From Magnetococcales bacterium WMHbinv6 (GTDB lineage Bacteria; Pseudomonadota; Magnetococcia; Magnetococcales; Magnetaquicoccaceae), in assembly GCA_002753135.1 (NCBI GenBank), contig PDZV01000004.1:62001-126000 (forward strand): a stretch of DNA of 64,000 bases, read 5' to 3'. Position 1 is the stretch's first letter, and each line of letters starts with the position of its first letter. This document shows, piece after piece, positions 8,960 to 19,032 of this stretch. The notes below the pieces were generated by a model, which saw only the letters and a program-made list of their open reading frames with translations, did not search any database and was not told where the DNA came from. Both the position numbers and the translations under genes were made by a program.

Positions 8960-9282
8960 AGCCGGAGACGATTGCTGTGTTATTGGTGATTGTGGCAGCC
9001 TGTATCGAGGGGTTTGCCCATGTCTGCCTGAAAAAATCGCTGCTGGACCGGTCAAAAAAAGGGTGGTGGATGGCGGTCGGTATACTGACTTTTATCATCG
9101 AGGCAGCCATTTATACCCTGGCATTGCAAGGATTGCCCATTGCGGCAGCCTATACCTTGGGGGCACTGGCCTTTGTTGCCACGGCGGCATTTTCCTGGTG
9201 GCTGTTGGGGGAGAGGATGGCGCGTCGTCAATGGTTGGGTCTTGGCTTGATTATGGTCGGATGTACTCTGGTCGCCTTGTAA
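8956..9282 (+). CDS. Small EamA/SMR-like membrane protein, subunit 2
   Basis: Predicted 108 residues from ATG 8956, which overlaps the previous stop; a longer in-frame extension is not supported. Four transmembrane helices with EamA/SMR features (ACIEGFAHVCLKKSLL, AAAYTLGALAFVATAAFSWWLLGE, GLGLIMVGCTLVAL). The glutamate in helix 1 sits where the coupling glutamate of SMR proteins lies. Together with the upstream gene it looks like a two-component small transporter or flippase of the inner membrane. Confidence 0.75.
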   Translation: MKPETIAVLLVIVAACIEGFAHVCLKKSLLDRSKKGWWMAVGILTFIIEAAIYTLALQGLPIAAAYTLGALAFVATAAFSWWLLGERMARRQWLGLGLIMVGCTLVAL

Positions 9283-9324
9283 CGGTCTGCCAGTGCCCTG
9301 TGACTTTTTTGGCAACATATTCCT

Positions 9325-10638
9325 ATGAATAATCGCATATTGCTGGATACGGCAACGCCGCCTGACCGTGGTTTTCTGGTGCAGATCATTCCTGCCAGGC
9401 GTGATCGGGAGTATGCCTTGTTGCTGGCAGCGGAACTGGACCATCTGGCCCGGGGTGCCGGGCTGGAGGTGGTGGGCAGTCGTCTCTATACCAGCCGTCG
9501 CGCTGTACCGGCCACCTATCTGGGCAGCGGTGTGGTCGAAGAGCTGGCGGGTGAAATTCAATCCTGCCAGGCAGCCGTCGTTGTTTTCAACAATCCCCTG
9601 ACTGCCGTGCAACAACGCAACCTGGAGGTCAAACTGGCCGCCAAAGTGGTGGATCGTACCGGTTTAATTCTGGAAATTTTTGCCGCCCGCGCCCGAACGC
9701 GCGAGGGTCGTCTGCAGGTGGAACTGGCCTCCATGCTCTATCAGCAATCCCGTCTGGTTCGTTCCTGGACCCACCTGGAACGACAACGCGGTGGTGTCGG
9801 CATGCGCGGTGGACCAGGTGAAACCCAGATTGAGGTGGATCGTCGCCTGTTGCGTGAACGGGTCCATCAATTGAAAAAACAGCTGATCCAGGTGGAACAG
9901 ACCCGCGCCCTGCAGCGCCAGGCCCGCCGCGAGGTGCCCCTGTTTACCGTGGCCCTGGTGGGTTATACCAATGCCGGCAAATCGACCTTGTTCAACCGTT
10001 TGTCCGGTGCCCAGGTGGAAGCGGTCGACCGCCTGTTTGCCACGCTGGATCCCACCTTGCGTCAGGTTACCCTGCCGGGTGGTGGCCGCATCATTCTGGG
10101 AGATACGGTCGGCTTCATCCGCGATTTGCCCCACCAACTGGTAGCCGCCTTCCGGGCCACCCTGGAAGAGGTGCTGGAGGCCGATTTGTTGCTGCATCTG
10201 GTGGATCTTTCCGACCCGGAATGGGCCGACCAGGAAGCAGCGGTCATGGAGGTACTGCGCGATCTGTTCCAGGAGCGAGGCGGGGTACTGGAAAAAAGCA
10301 TGTTGACCGTCTACAACAAAATCGACCAGGTTGCCACCCCCGGCTTGCTGGAGCGACTGCAGGCCCGCACCGACAGCCTCCTGCTCTCCGCCCTGACCGG
10401 CGAGGGTATTCCGCACCTGTTACAGCTTCTGGAACAACAGGCCAACCGCAACGCCCCCTGCTTTCATCTGCGCATCCCCTACAGCGAAGGGGCCCTGCTG
10501 GCCCGCCTGACCCGGGAGGGGTGGATTCTGGAAAAAGAGGAACAAGAAGAGAGCCTCCGCCTGCTGATCGCCCTGCCGGTCGCCGTGGCCGGACGGTTGC
10601 GCGGGGAGTTGACACCATTTCTGCAGCACGACCATTAG
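9325..10638 (+). CDS. hflX: GTPase HflX
   Basis: Predicted 437 residues, the usual HflX length. The N-terminal HflX domain (about 1-190) contains the glycine-rich GGVGMRGGPGETQIEVDRR loop, preceded by a long helix pair. The G domain follows with G1 GYTNAGKSTLFN, G3 DTVGFIRDLP and G4 YNKID. HflX binds 50S and 70S ribosomes and rescues stalled ribosomes, notably after heat stress. Its position just upstream of groESL fits a stress theme, although a separate promoter precedes groES. No hfq gene is adjacent, unlike in enterobacteria. Confidence 0.95.
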   Translation: MNNRILLDTATPPDRGFLVQIIPARRDREYALLLAAELDHLARGAGLEVVGSRLYTSRRAVPATYLGSGVVEELAGEIQSCQAAVVVFNNPLTAVQQRNLEVKLAAKVVDRTGLILEIFAARARTREGRLQVELASMLYQQSRLVRSWTHLERQRGGVGMRGGPGETQIEVDRRLLRERVHQLKKQLIQVEQTRALQRQARREVPLFTVALVGYTNAGKSTLFNRLSGAQVEAVDRLFATLDPTLRQVTLPGGGRIILGDTVGFIRDLPHQLVAAFRATLEEVLEADLLLHLVDLSDPEWADQEAAVMEVLRDLFQERGGVLEKSMLTVYNKIDQVATPGLLERLQARTDSLLLSALTGEGIPHLLQLLEQQANRNAPCFHLRIPYSEGALLARLTREGWILEKEEQEESLRLLIALPVAVAGRLRGELTPFLQHDH

Positions 10639-10730
10639 AGACCATCCATCGATCACCGCTGTTACCCTGCCTCTTGACCAGGCTGTTTGCGTAAAAGCCA
10701 CCGACGGATAAAAAAATTTTTCCCCGCCTC

Positions 10731-10758
10731 TTGACAGAAACGGATTAGCGCTTACATT
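10731..10758 (+). promoter_or_regulatory. Sigma-70-like promoter of groESL
   Basis: A perfect -35 TTGACA (10731-10736) is followed after 16 bases by TACATT (10753-10758), a fair -10. The -10 overlaps the CIRCE-like operator, so HrcA binding there would block transcription. Confidence 0.6.
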
Positions 10759-10783
10759 AGCACTCAAACCAAGCAGGTGCTAA
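10757..10783 (+). promoter_or_regulatory. CIRCE-like operator (HrcA site) upstream of groES
   Basis: TTAGCACTC, nine bases, then AGGTGCTAA. The left half is a perfect CIRCE half-site; the right half differs from GAGTGCTAA at two positions. Spacing is exactly the canonical nine bases and it sits 79 bases before the groES start. HrcA repression of groESL is the established role of CIRCE; no hrcA gene is in the window. Confidence 0.75.
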
Positions 10784-10862
10784 CCGCAGAGTTCATGTTC
10801 CGTCGGAACAGGCTCTTGGGAGTTTCTATTTATTTTTGTCTGGAAGAGGTTGAAGGAAAACG

Positions 10863-11159
10863 ATGAAGACCAAAATTCGTCCATTGCATGATCGGGTGGT
10901 TGTCAAACGCAGCTCTGAAGAGGAGCGGACTGCATCCGGGATTATTATTCCCGATACCGCCAAAGAAAAACCGATTCAGGGGGAAGTATTGGCCGTTGGT
11001 AAAGGGGCCGTGCTGGAAGATGGCAAAGTGCGCCCCATGGACGTGAAGGTAGGCGATGTTGTGTTGTTTGCCAAATATGCCGGCACCGAAGTGAAACTGG
11101 ATGGCGAAGAGCTGCTCATCATGCGGGAAACCGACATCATGGGTGTGATCAAGGACTAA
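10863..11159 (+). CDS. groES: Co-chaperonin GroES
   Basis: Predicted 98 residues, full length. It begins [13 protein letters not shown] and carries the mobile-loop region ([18 protein letters not shown]) that contacts GroEL and the typical end [23 protein letters not shown] precedes the ATG. It caps the GroEL ring during ATP-driven protein folding in the cytoplasm. Transcription probably starts at the CIRCE-controlled promoter upstream and runs into groEL 76 bases on. Confidence 0.97.
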   Translation: MKTKIRPLHDRVVVKRSSEEERTASGIIIPDTAKEKPIQGEVLAVGKGAVLEDGKVRPMDVKVGDVVLFAKYAGTEVKLDGEELLIMRETDIMGVIKD

Positions 11160-11223
11160 GCCTTTTCGCCGCACAATCCCAACAGCAGGAAAATGGCAAA
11201 GTAACAACATTTCAAATAGATAA

Positions 11224-12885
<1,662 letters not shown>

Positions 12886-12893
12886 GATAGCTG

Positions 12894-12962
12894 ACGGATC
12901 TTCGATCCGTTTGCGCTGGTGCATGAGACCCCTGGAGAGCGTTTTTCTCCAGGGGTTTTTTG
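12894..12962 (+). terminator. Terminator after groESL
   Basis: The main hairpin is ACCCCTGGAGA (12928-12938) pairing with TCTCCAGGGGT (12946-12956), followed by a T run to 12961. A smaller hairpin, ACGGATC-TTC-GATCCGT, sits just upstream at 12894-12910. Confidence 0.85.
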
Positions 12963-13016
12963 TGGTGCGCCCGGCGGGCGCACCCACTTGGAGGTGCAAT
13001 TTCCTGCCGAAAAAAC

Positions 13017-13047
13017 TTGACCCTGTAGTTGCTACAGGGTGTGCAAT
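13017..13047 (+). promoter_or_regulatory. MerR-family-type promoter/operator of the dsb operon
   Basis: The -35 TTGACC (13017-13022) and -10 TGCAAT (13042-13047) are 19 bases apart, the overlong spacing that MerR-type activators correct by DNA distortion. Between them lies a perfect 9-bp dyad ACCCTGTAG-TTG-CTACAGGGT (13020-13040). The arrangement closely resembles targets of CadR/PbrR/ZntR-type metal sensors. No merR-type gene is in the window, so the regulator must lie elsewhere. Confidence 0.75.
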
Positions 13048-13088
13048 GACTGCACGGTTGCTGCAAGCCTTCCAGCGGAGATGGATTC

Positions 13089-13190
13089 ATGCCTACCCAT
13101 ACCATAGCCAAGAAAATGCGGTCTGCTGCTCCCGCGCTTCGGAGAGTTGTCGATCGACCCCATTGCACCTCGGACTGGAAAAAAACATGA
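13089..13190 (+). CDS. Possible leader peptide (33 aa) coupled to the dsbB-like gene
   Basis: ATG 13089 has CGGAG at a suitable distance, and its stop TGA overlaps the ATG of the dsbB-like gene (ATGA). The peptide begins MPTHTIAKKMRSAAPALRR and is basic, with one cysteine. It lies directly downstream of the MerR-type promoter. It could be a leader that couples translation, or a chance ORF. Confidence 0.35.
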   Translation: MPTHTIAKKMRSAAPALRRVVDRPHCTSDWKKT

Positions 13191-13618
13191 ACGATTCCAC
13201 ACCCAAACAGAGTACGGTCGGATGGAACCTGCTCTTCGCCGCCTGGGTCGTGGCTACCGGTGCCACTCTCGCCAGCCTGTTTCTGAGTGAGGTGGTGGGG
13301 ATTCCGGTCTGTACCCTGTGCTGGTATCAACGCATCGCCCTCTATCCGCAGGTGGTGATCCTGGGGTTGGCGCTGTTTCCCTACGATCCGAAGGCGTTAC
13401 GCCCCGCCGCTGTCTTGACCGGAGTGGGGGGTGCCATCGCCCTGTTTCAGCTGTTGCTGGTGGCGGGGATCATCCCGGAAAGTGCCCAACCTTGCGCACA
13501 GGGTATCCCGTGTGGAAAAACCTTTTTTTCCCTGTTCGGGTTTCTGAATATTCCCATGATGTCCCTGCTGACCTTCACCCTGATCGGATTCCTGCTCTAC
13601 TTTGTATGGAGGAAATAA
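13187..13618 (+). CDS. DsbB/BdbC-like disulfide bond oxidoreductase
   Basis: Predicted 143 residues from ATG 13187; the frame is open further upstream but only this start places the first membrane helix normally. Four transmembrane segments and two cysteine pairs: CTLCWYQRIALYP, the typical DsbB/BdbC motif, and CAQGIPC in the second loop. It re-oxidises a DsbA-type partner and passes electrons to quinone. The next gene encodes that likely partner. The operon appears to be driven by a MerR-type promoter, which suggests induction by a thiol-reactive metal; that is inference. Confidence 0.85.
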   Translation: MNDSTPKQSTVGWNLLFAAWVVATGATLASLFLSEVVGIPVCTLCWYQRIALYPQVVILGLALFPYDPKALRPAAVLTGVGGAIALFQLLLVAGIIPESAQPCAQGIPCGKTFFSLFGFLNIPMMSLLTFTLIGFLLYFVWRK

Positions 13619-13623
13619 TTTTC

Positions 13624-14283
13624 ATGAACCGGAAACTTCTGTTTGGCTCGGTGGCCGGAGCGCTCCTTTTGGGCTTTGTCGCAGCCGTGATGTGGTATCA
13701 GAACCAACGGAGCGAAGCCCGCAACACCCTCGCGGAGGCCGCCCAGTCTGCGCTGTATCGGGCTGGTGCCCCCATCAAGGGATCCCTTGAGGCCAAGGTT
13801 ACCATCGTGGAATTTCTCGACCCGGCCTGCGAAACCTGCCGGGAGTTCTATCCCCTGGTGTCGCGGTTGCTCGATCTATATCCGGGCAAGGTACGGTTGA
13901 TGGTGCGCTACGCCCCCCTGCATTCCGGTTCGGACCAGGTGGTGCGCATGCTGGAAGCGGCCCACCGCCAGGGCAAGTTCTGGCAGGCCCTTGAGCGGCT
14001 TTTCGGCAACCAGGAGCGTTGGGTGGTCAACCACAGCGCCCAACCCCAGCGCGCTCTGGCCGCGCTGTCCACACTGGGATTGAATCAGCAACAATTTTCA
14101 TCCGATCGGGACAGCCCCGAAGTGGCCCAGGTGGTACAGCAGGATATTCGGGACGGGCAGACTCTTGCCGTTCGAGCCACCCCGGAGTTTTTCGTCAATG
14201 GCCACCCCTTGCCCAGCTTTGGCTATGAGCAACTGAGCATTTTGGTCAAGGAAGCCGTGAATACCGCCTATGGGGTACAATAG
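13624..14283 (+). CDS. DsbA/BdbD-like thioredoxin-fold protein, membrane-anchored
   Basis: Predicted 219 residues. ATG 13624 follows GGAGGAAATAA that overlaps the dsbB-like stop. An N-terminal hydrophobic helix (about 7-23) serves as anchor or signal. The thioredoxin-fold active site is CETC in FLDPACETCREFYP, and the cis-proline loop is ATPEFFVNGHPLP. It is the likely periplasmic dithiol oxidase or reductase partner of the DsbB-like protein. The family resembles BdbD/DsbG-type proteins more than classic DsbA (CPHC). Confidence 0.85.
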   Translation: MNRKLLFGSVAGALLLGFVAAVMWYQNQRSEARNTLAEAAQSALYRAGAPIKGSLEAKVTIVEFLDPACETCREFYPLVSRLLDLYPGKVRLMVRYAPLHSGSDQVVRMLEAAHRQGKFWQALERLFGNQERWVVNHSAQPQRALAALSTLGLNQQQFSSDRDSPEVAQVVQQDIRDGQTLAVRATPEFFVNGHPLPSFGYEQLSILVKEAVNTAYGVQ

Positions 14284-14341
14284 GGGGGTGCGGCAAAACC
14301 GGCCACGTTCTCCGGTTCTCCATCAAGGGAGGAGGGCCGGG

Positions 14342-14440
14342 ATGAGTACGACCTCCTGCCCGATTGTTACCAATGCGTTGGGCAGATCCGACAACAGGTT
14401 TGACCACCTTATTGAAAAATTGGATGATACAGCGTTATAG
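14342..14440 (+). CDS. Possible small ORF (32 aa) after the dsb pair
   Basis: ATG 14342 is preceded by an exceptionally strong ribosome site (GGGAGGAGGG). It encodes 32 residues beginning MSTTSCPIVTNALGRSDN and stops at TAG 14440. It lies 58 bases after the DsbA-like gene. No homologue is recognised; the ribosome site is the only positive evidence. Confidence 0.3.
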   Translation: MSTTSCPIVTNALGRSDNRFDHLIEKLDDTAL

Positions 14441-14532
14441 TGAAGGGATGTGGCCGCTACGAAAATCCCGGCATAAGCTGCCAATCCACATTTCAATCTT
14501 TTTTGACCTGCTCTGGTGATAATGGAGTCTCG

Positions 14533-15915
14533 ATGCACCGTCCTGTTGCGCTTTCCTTGTCTGTCAAAGTGATTCTGGTCTGCCTGGTGGTCTCCTTGGC
14601 CAATGCGGTATGGATGATGTGGCACGCGGAAGAGGAGATGGAGACGGCCATACTCGATCAGGTCAAACATCAGGTGGTGATGTTCATCCAGGGGATTGCC
14701 CGGGAAATTGCCCAACAGTCCGATCCCCTTGCCACAGCACAGCTCAACAACCTGTTGCAAAACCGCTTGCAGGAGAGCCGACAGGATATACACGATTTTG
14801 CCGTGCGCAAGCTCTATCTGTATGATCGACAAGGGGTGGTGTTTGCCCATACCGGCCCGGGTGAAGAGGGGGTCAAAGCGATGCAAGGCCATTACGGCGA
14901 GGTGATCCGCAAGGGCGAGCCGTTTGTGGCCAAAGAGATCGAATGGTTACGTGATCCGCAAAGTGGTCGGCGTACGGCGGTTGTGGATGCCATTGTTCCG
15001 GTACGGCTTGCCGGTACGGTGTTGGCTGGTTTGGAAGCGGAGATTGACTTGCAGGAGACGATGGCCATTATTCAACAACGAGATGGTCGTTATGAAGCGG
15101 CCATCGCCTGGATGATCGGGCTGCATGCCCTGTTGTTGGCCGTGTTGGTGAGTGGGTTGATGTATCGACTGTTGGTACGCCATGTCCATCAGTATGATCA
15201 GGTAACACGGGCCATCGGTGCGGGCAGGCTGACCAGTCGGATCACTGGCTCGTTACCGGCGGATGAGCTGGGCCGTTTGGGCTATGCAATCAACGACATG
15301 GCGGCCAATATCGAACGGTTGGTACAGGAGCAGGAAGAGGCCTATTTGCAATCGTTACGTTCGCTGATGCAGGCCCTGGAGGCCAAAGATGCCTACACGG
15401 CGGCCCATTCGGCACGGGTCAGCGCCTTTTCCGTGCAGTTGGGTCGCTATATCGGTCTGCAAGAGGCGGAATTGGAGTTGTTGCGCAAGGGGGCATTGAT
15501 GCACGATCTGGGCAAAATCGGGGTCAAGGATCGCATTTTAAACAAACCGGAACCACTGACCGAGGAGGAGTATGCCGAAATGCAACGCCATCCGCAGCAG
15601 ACCGCCACCATCATGCGCCCGTTGCACCGTTTCAAGGAGTTTGGCGAAATCGCCGCCTGGCACCATGAGCGCTGGGACGGCGACGGCTACCCAGACAGAT
15701 TACGCGCTGAACAGATTCCGCTGTTGGCGCGCATTGTCTCCATTGCCGACACCTGGGACGCCATGACCGGCGACCGGGTCTATCGCAAAGGGATGCCACC
15801 ACAACGGGCGCTGGCCATTCTGGAACAGGAGCGTCTTTCCGGGCAATGGGATCCCCATTTGCTGGCCAAATTCATCACCATGATTCGGGAAAAAGAGGCG
15901 CTGCCTGCTTCCTGA
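14533..15915 (+). CDS. Membrane sensor with HAMP and HD-GYP domain (c-di-GMP phosphodiesterase)
   Basis: Predicted 460 residues from ATG 14533 (TGGAG upstream). Two transmembrane helices (about 8-28 and 193-216) bracket a periplasmic sensor region, then HAMP (about 217-265) and a short coiled coil. The HD-GYP domain (about 280-445) has HSARV, the HD pair in LMHDLGKIG and the GYP signature in HHERWDGDGYP. All key residues for cleaving c-di-GMP are present. It probably turns an extracytoplasmic signal into lower c-di-GMP and so affects motility or attachment. It appears to be a single-gene unit, convergent with pckA. Confidence 0.88.
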   Translation: MHRPVALSLSVKVILVCLVVSLANAVWMMWHAEEEMETAILDQVKHQVVMFIQGIAREIAQQSDPLATAQLNNLLQNRLQESRQDIHDFAVRKLYLYDRQGVVFAHTGPGEEGVKAMQGHYGEVIRKGEPFVAKEIEWLRDPQSGRRTAVVDAIVPVRLAGTVLAGLEAEIDLQETMAIIQQRDGRYEAAIAWMIGLHALLLAVLVSGLMYRLLVRHVHQYDQVTRAIGAGRLTSRITGSLPADELGRLGYAINDMAANIERLVQEQEEAYLQSLRSLMQALEAKDAYTAAHSARVSAFSVQLGRYIGLQEAELELLRKGALMHDLGKIGVKDRILNKPEPLTEEEYAEMQRHPQQTATIMRPLHRFKEFGEIAAWHHERWDGDGYPDRLRAEQIPLLARIVSIADTWDAMTGDRVYRKGMPPQRALAILEQERLSGQWDPHLLAKFITMIREKEALPAS

Positions 15916-17529
15916 TCAGGCCGGTCCACACTGTCGCACGGCAGCGGAAACCCGGTTGACGAATTGTTGAAAATTATCCTTGAACTGACCGGCCAGCATC
16001 TGGGCCTTTTCGTCGTAGGCCAGGGGATTATTCCAGGTATCGCGTGGATTGAGGCGGGCGCGATCGACACCGGGAACGGTTGTCGGTACCTGCAGGCCGA
16101 ACACCGGATCTGCTTGATATTTGGTTTTATTCAAATCGTTGGCCAAAATGCGGTCGATGATGGCCCGTGTTTCACTGATCGGCATCCGTTCCCCTTCGCC
16201 ATACGGGCCGCCACTCCAACCGGTGTTGACCAGCCAACATTTGGCCTGCGTCTCCTGCAGACGCTCGCCCAGCATATTGGCATAATGGACCGGATCCAAA
16301 ACCATGAACGGGGCACCAAAACAGGCAGAAAAAGTGGCCTGCGGGGTGGTCAGACCCACTTCCGTACCGGCGAGCTTGGCGGTGTAGCCGGAAAGAAAAT
16401 GGTACATCGCCTGTTCATTGCTTAACTGGGCCACCGGCGGCAACACGCCAAAAGCATCGGCGGCCAACAGAATGACATGTCTGGGATGTTCACCCATGCT
16501 GTTGGCCTGAATGTTGGACAACGAACGCAACGGATAGGCCGCACGGGTATTTTCGGTAAATTGGCTGTCATACAGATCAACCCGGCGGCTGACCGGATCC
16601 ATCACCACATTTTCCAACACTGTACCGAAACGGCGCGTGCAGCCCCAAATTTCCGGCTCGGCATGGGCCGACAGATTGATCACTTTGGCATAGCAGCCAC
16701 CTTCAAAATTGAAAATGCCCTTATCCGACCAGCCGTGTTCATCATCACCAATCATGCGCCGTTCCGGGTCGGTGGACAGAGTGGTCTTGCCGGTGCCGGA
16801 TAAACCGAAAAAGATGGCGCAATCATTATCTGCCCCGATATTGGCACTGCAGTGCATTGGCAGTACCCCGCGCTGCGGCATCAAAAAATTCATGACGGTA
16901 AAAATTGATTTTTTGATTTCTCCGGCATAGCCGGTGCCACCGATCAAAATTTCCCGGCGGGCCGGATGAAAAATGATAAACACTTCAGAACGGGTGCCAT
17001 CCTCTTCGGGAATGGCTTTGAAACCAGGAACCACAATGACCGTATAATCCGGCTCCTGAATCGTATCATTGAAAGTGCGAGGATGGATGAACAGACTGCG
17101 GGCAAACATTGCCTGCCAGGCCCATTGGGTGATGACCCGGGCCCGTTGCTGAAAACGGGGATCGGCACCTGCACGGCACTCTTGCACAAACAGATCCCGT
17201 TCCTGCAAAAAGGCCATGACCCGACGGCGCAGTCGCTCATAATTTTCCGGGGTGAAAGGGCGGTTGGTTTTGCCCCAGGCAACCAGATCCCGGCTGGCAG
17301 GCTCTTCGACGATAAATTTATCGTTGGCCGAACGCCCGGTATAAATACCGGTGGCGACAACCAAGGCTCCCCCTTCTGCCAGGCGTCCTTCTTTGCGTTG
17401 AATGACCTGTTCGACCAGCTCCGATGCCGAATAGTCCAAATGGATATTGCCGACATTGACCAGGCCTTGTTCTGCCAAAGCCTGTCGAATGGTCTCCGAG
17501 CGCTGTTCGCGCACCACGGTTGCAATCAT
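15916..17529 (-). CDS. pckA: Phosphoenolpyruvate carboxykinase (ATP)
   Basis: Predicted 537 residues, the length of bacterial ATP-dependent PEPCK. The P-loop is GLSGTGKTTLS, followed by the kinase-2 metal site MIGDDEHGW, with the substrate motif TGYAGEIKKS. GGGAGGAAC precedes the ATG. It converts oxaloacetate + ATP to PEP + CO2, the entry to gluconeogenesis. In an organism running the reductive TCA cycle it would draw oxaloacetate towards sugars. It ends directly against the convergent HD-GYP gene. Confidence 0.97.
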   Translation of the reverse strand: MIATVVREQRSETIRQALAEQGLVNVGNIHLDYSASELVEQVIQRKEGRLAEGGALVVATGIYTGRSANDKFIVEEPASRDLVAWGKTNRPFTPENYERLRRRVMAFLQERDLFVQECRAGADPRFQQRARVITQWAWQAMFARSLFIHPRTFNDTIQEPDYTVIVVPGFKAIPEEDGTRSEVFIIFHPARREILIGGTGYAGEIKKSIFTVMNFLMPQRGVLPMHCSANIGADNDCAIFFGLSGTGKTTLSTDPERRMIGDDEHGWSDKGIFNFEGGCYAKVINLSAHAEPEIWGCTRRFGTVLENVVMDPVSRRVDLYDSQFTENTRAAYPLRSLSNIQANSMGEHPRHVILLAADAFGVLPPVAQLSNEQAMYHFLSGYTAKLAGTEVGLTTPQATFSACFGAPFMVLDPVHYANMLGERLQETQAKCWLVNTGWSGGPYGEGERMPISETRAIIDRILANDLNKTKYQADPVFGLQVPTTVPGVDRARLNPRDTWNNPLAYDEKAQMLAGQFKDNFQQFVNRVSAAVRQCGPA

Positions 17530-17612
17530 TGCCTGAGTTCCTCCCTGACAGATCTACGAAAAGAGGCAGAGAAAACGGGAGAATAATCTCCTGTTTCCCA
17601 TGTACTTAAAAG

Positions 17613-18386
17613 CTACCGCCGCTCGTTCGCCAACAGCTGAACGGGCGGTTCCAATCCCCCTCTTTCCGGTTTCCACCAGGGCACACCACTGTTTTTGACG
17701 GCAATGGCGCGCGTCGGCTTGACCTGTTCTCGCCAACCTTGTGCCCCGACCAACGGCACAAAACAGCAATCTTCCAGCACTTCACGTTGCAACGTTTCCG
17801 CACTGGTTTTGACAACACGCAATAACTGTTGGTTCCGTTCATTGCCTTCCGGGATCAGCAAAGAACCGCCAACGGTCAGTTGTTTGGTTAAATTATCCGG
17901 TACAATCGGCGTACCGGCAGCCACCAGAATGTGATCGAATTGACGTAACTCCGGCCAGCCAAGCGTGCCATCTCCCACCCGGTAGATGACATTATGAAAC
18001 CCCAAGCGGCGCAACCGTTGACGGGCCAGTTCCGCCAGGCCGGGGATACGTTCAATGGTATAAACACGGCGACTCAAGGCCGCCAAAACGGCGGTTTGAT
18101 AGCCCGAACCGGTACCGATTTCCAGTATCTCTTCACAGCCGGTCAAGGCCAATGCTTCCGTCATACGGGCAACCGTATACGGTTGCGACAAGGTCTGACC
18201 ATTACCGATGGGCAAAGTGGCCTGGGTATAGGCCAAGCCGGCCAACGCTTCATCGACAAAAAGATGCCGCGGCAACTGAGCCATGACCCGCAATACCTTC
18301 GGGTCATGGATGTGCCGTTGGCACAACTGCTCTTGCACCATATTTTTTCTGGCGCGCTGATAGTCCAAGCCCTTTTCAGCAGACAT
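17613..18386 (-). CDS. pcm: Protein-L-isoaspartate O-methyltransferase
   Basis: Predicted 257 residues, compared with about 210 for typical Pcm. The SAM-binding motif is EILEIGTGSGYQTAVLAAL, preceded by the substrate segment LPIGNGQTLSQPYTVARMTE, with the later DHILVAAG. It repairs isoaspartyl residues in aged proteins in the cytoplasm. The C-terminal extension of about 40 residues after VPLVGAQGW is rich in Arg, Lys and Pro and is not recognised. The often linked surE gene is not here. Confidence 0.93.
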   Translation of the reverse strand: MSAEKGLDYQRARKNMVQEQLCQRHIHDPKVLRVMAQLPRHLFVDEALAGLAYTQATLPIGNGQTLSQPYTVARMTEALALTGCEEILEIGTGSGYQTAVLAALSRRVYTIERIPGLAELARQRLRRLGFHNVIYRVGDGTLGWPELRQFDHILVAAGTPIVPDNLTKQLTVGGSLLIPEGNERNQQLLRVVKTSAETLQREVLEDCCFVPLVGAQGWREQVKPTRAIAVKNSGVPWWKPERGGLEPPVQLLANERR

Positions 18387-18478
18387 GGCTTCCCACCCGT
18401 TTGGTCAGATTGCTTGACGACGAATTCTTGACGAAATCGTTGTTTGGCGACCTGCAAATCGCGCCGTTTATTCGCAAA

Positions 18479-18787
18479 CTATGAGGCGTCGATCGGCTCT
18501 CCGTCTCGAACCCGCTCACGCAGAATTTGGCTTGGTTTGAAGGTCAACACTTTTCGTGCTGTAATTTCAATCTCTTCGCCGGTTTTCGGATTGCGACCAC
18601 GGCGCGGCACTTTGTTGCGAATGTTGAAATTGCCGAAGCGGGAAATTTTGACGGACTCTCCGCCTTCCAGCTTGGCACGGATGGCCTCAAACACCGTATC
18701 CACGATGATGGCAGCCTCCTTTTTGGCAACGCCGATTTCCCGATAGACGGCTTCAACGATGTCTGCTTTAGTCATTGATTGTTCCAT
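18479..18787 (-). CDS. ihfA: Integration host factor, alpha subunit
   Basis: Predicted 102 residues from ATG 18787, nine bases after GGGTGAG; TTG 18796 and ATG 18775 are alternative starts. The HU/IHF fold carries the DNA-contact loop GRNPKTGEEIEITARKV and the IHF-alpha style body FGNFNIRNKVPRRG. It bends DNA sharply as a heterodimer with IhfB. In E. coli ihfA follows pheT in the thrS-infC-pheST cluster; here it sits 19 kb away, upstream of pcm, on the other strand. Confidence 0.9.
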   Translation of the reverse strand: MEQSMTKADIVEAVYREIGVAKKEAAIIVDTVFEAIRAKLEGGESVKISRFGNFNIRNKVPRRGRNPKTGEEIEITARKVLTFKPSQILRERVRDGEPIDAS

Positions 18788-18796
18788 ACCATTCAA

Positions 18797-19032
18797 CTCA
18801 CCCTTTGCTGACGGCGAGCCTCCCCTGTTGACCGGAATGTGAAAGTCATCGTAAAAAAAGTGACTGCTTGGTTGTTTAGATAGCCGATTCCGTTCCGGGT
18901 GTCAATGTGATCAATTGAGCGGAAGGATTGTTTTGATTGCTTTTTTGCGATTATGCATCAAAACACCCTCGTTTTGCCCGCAGACGAAATCGAGGCACGC
19001 AAAATTCGCACCAACAATTCGATTCGCTTTCG
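18797..19032. other. Intergenic gap (236 bp)
   Basis: This lies between the chemoreceptor end and the ihfA start, both minus strand. It should hold the ihfA promoter. The sequence is A/T-rich near 18850-18960. No RNA gene or repeat was recognised. Confidence 0.4.
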
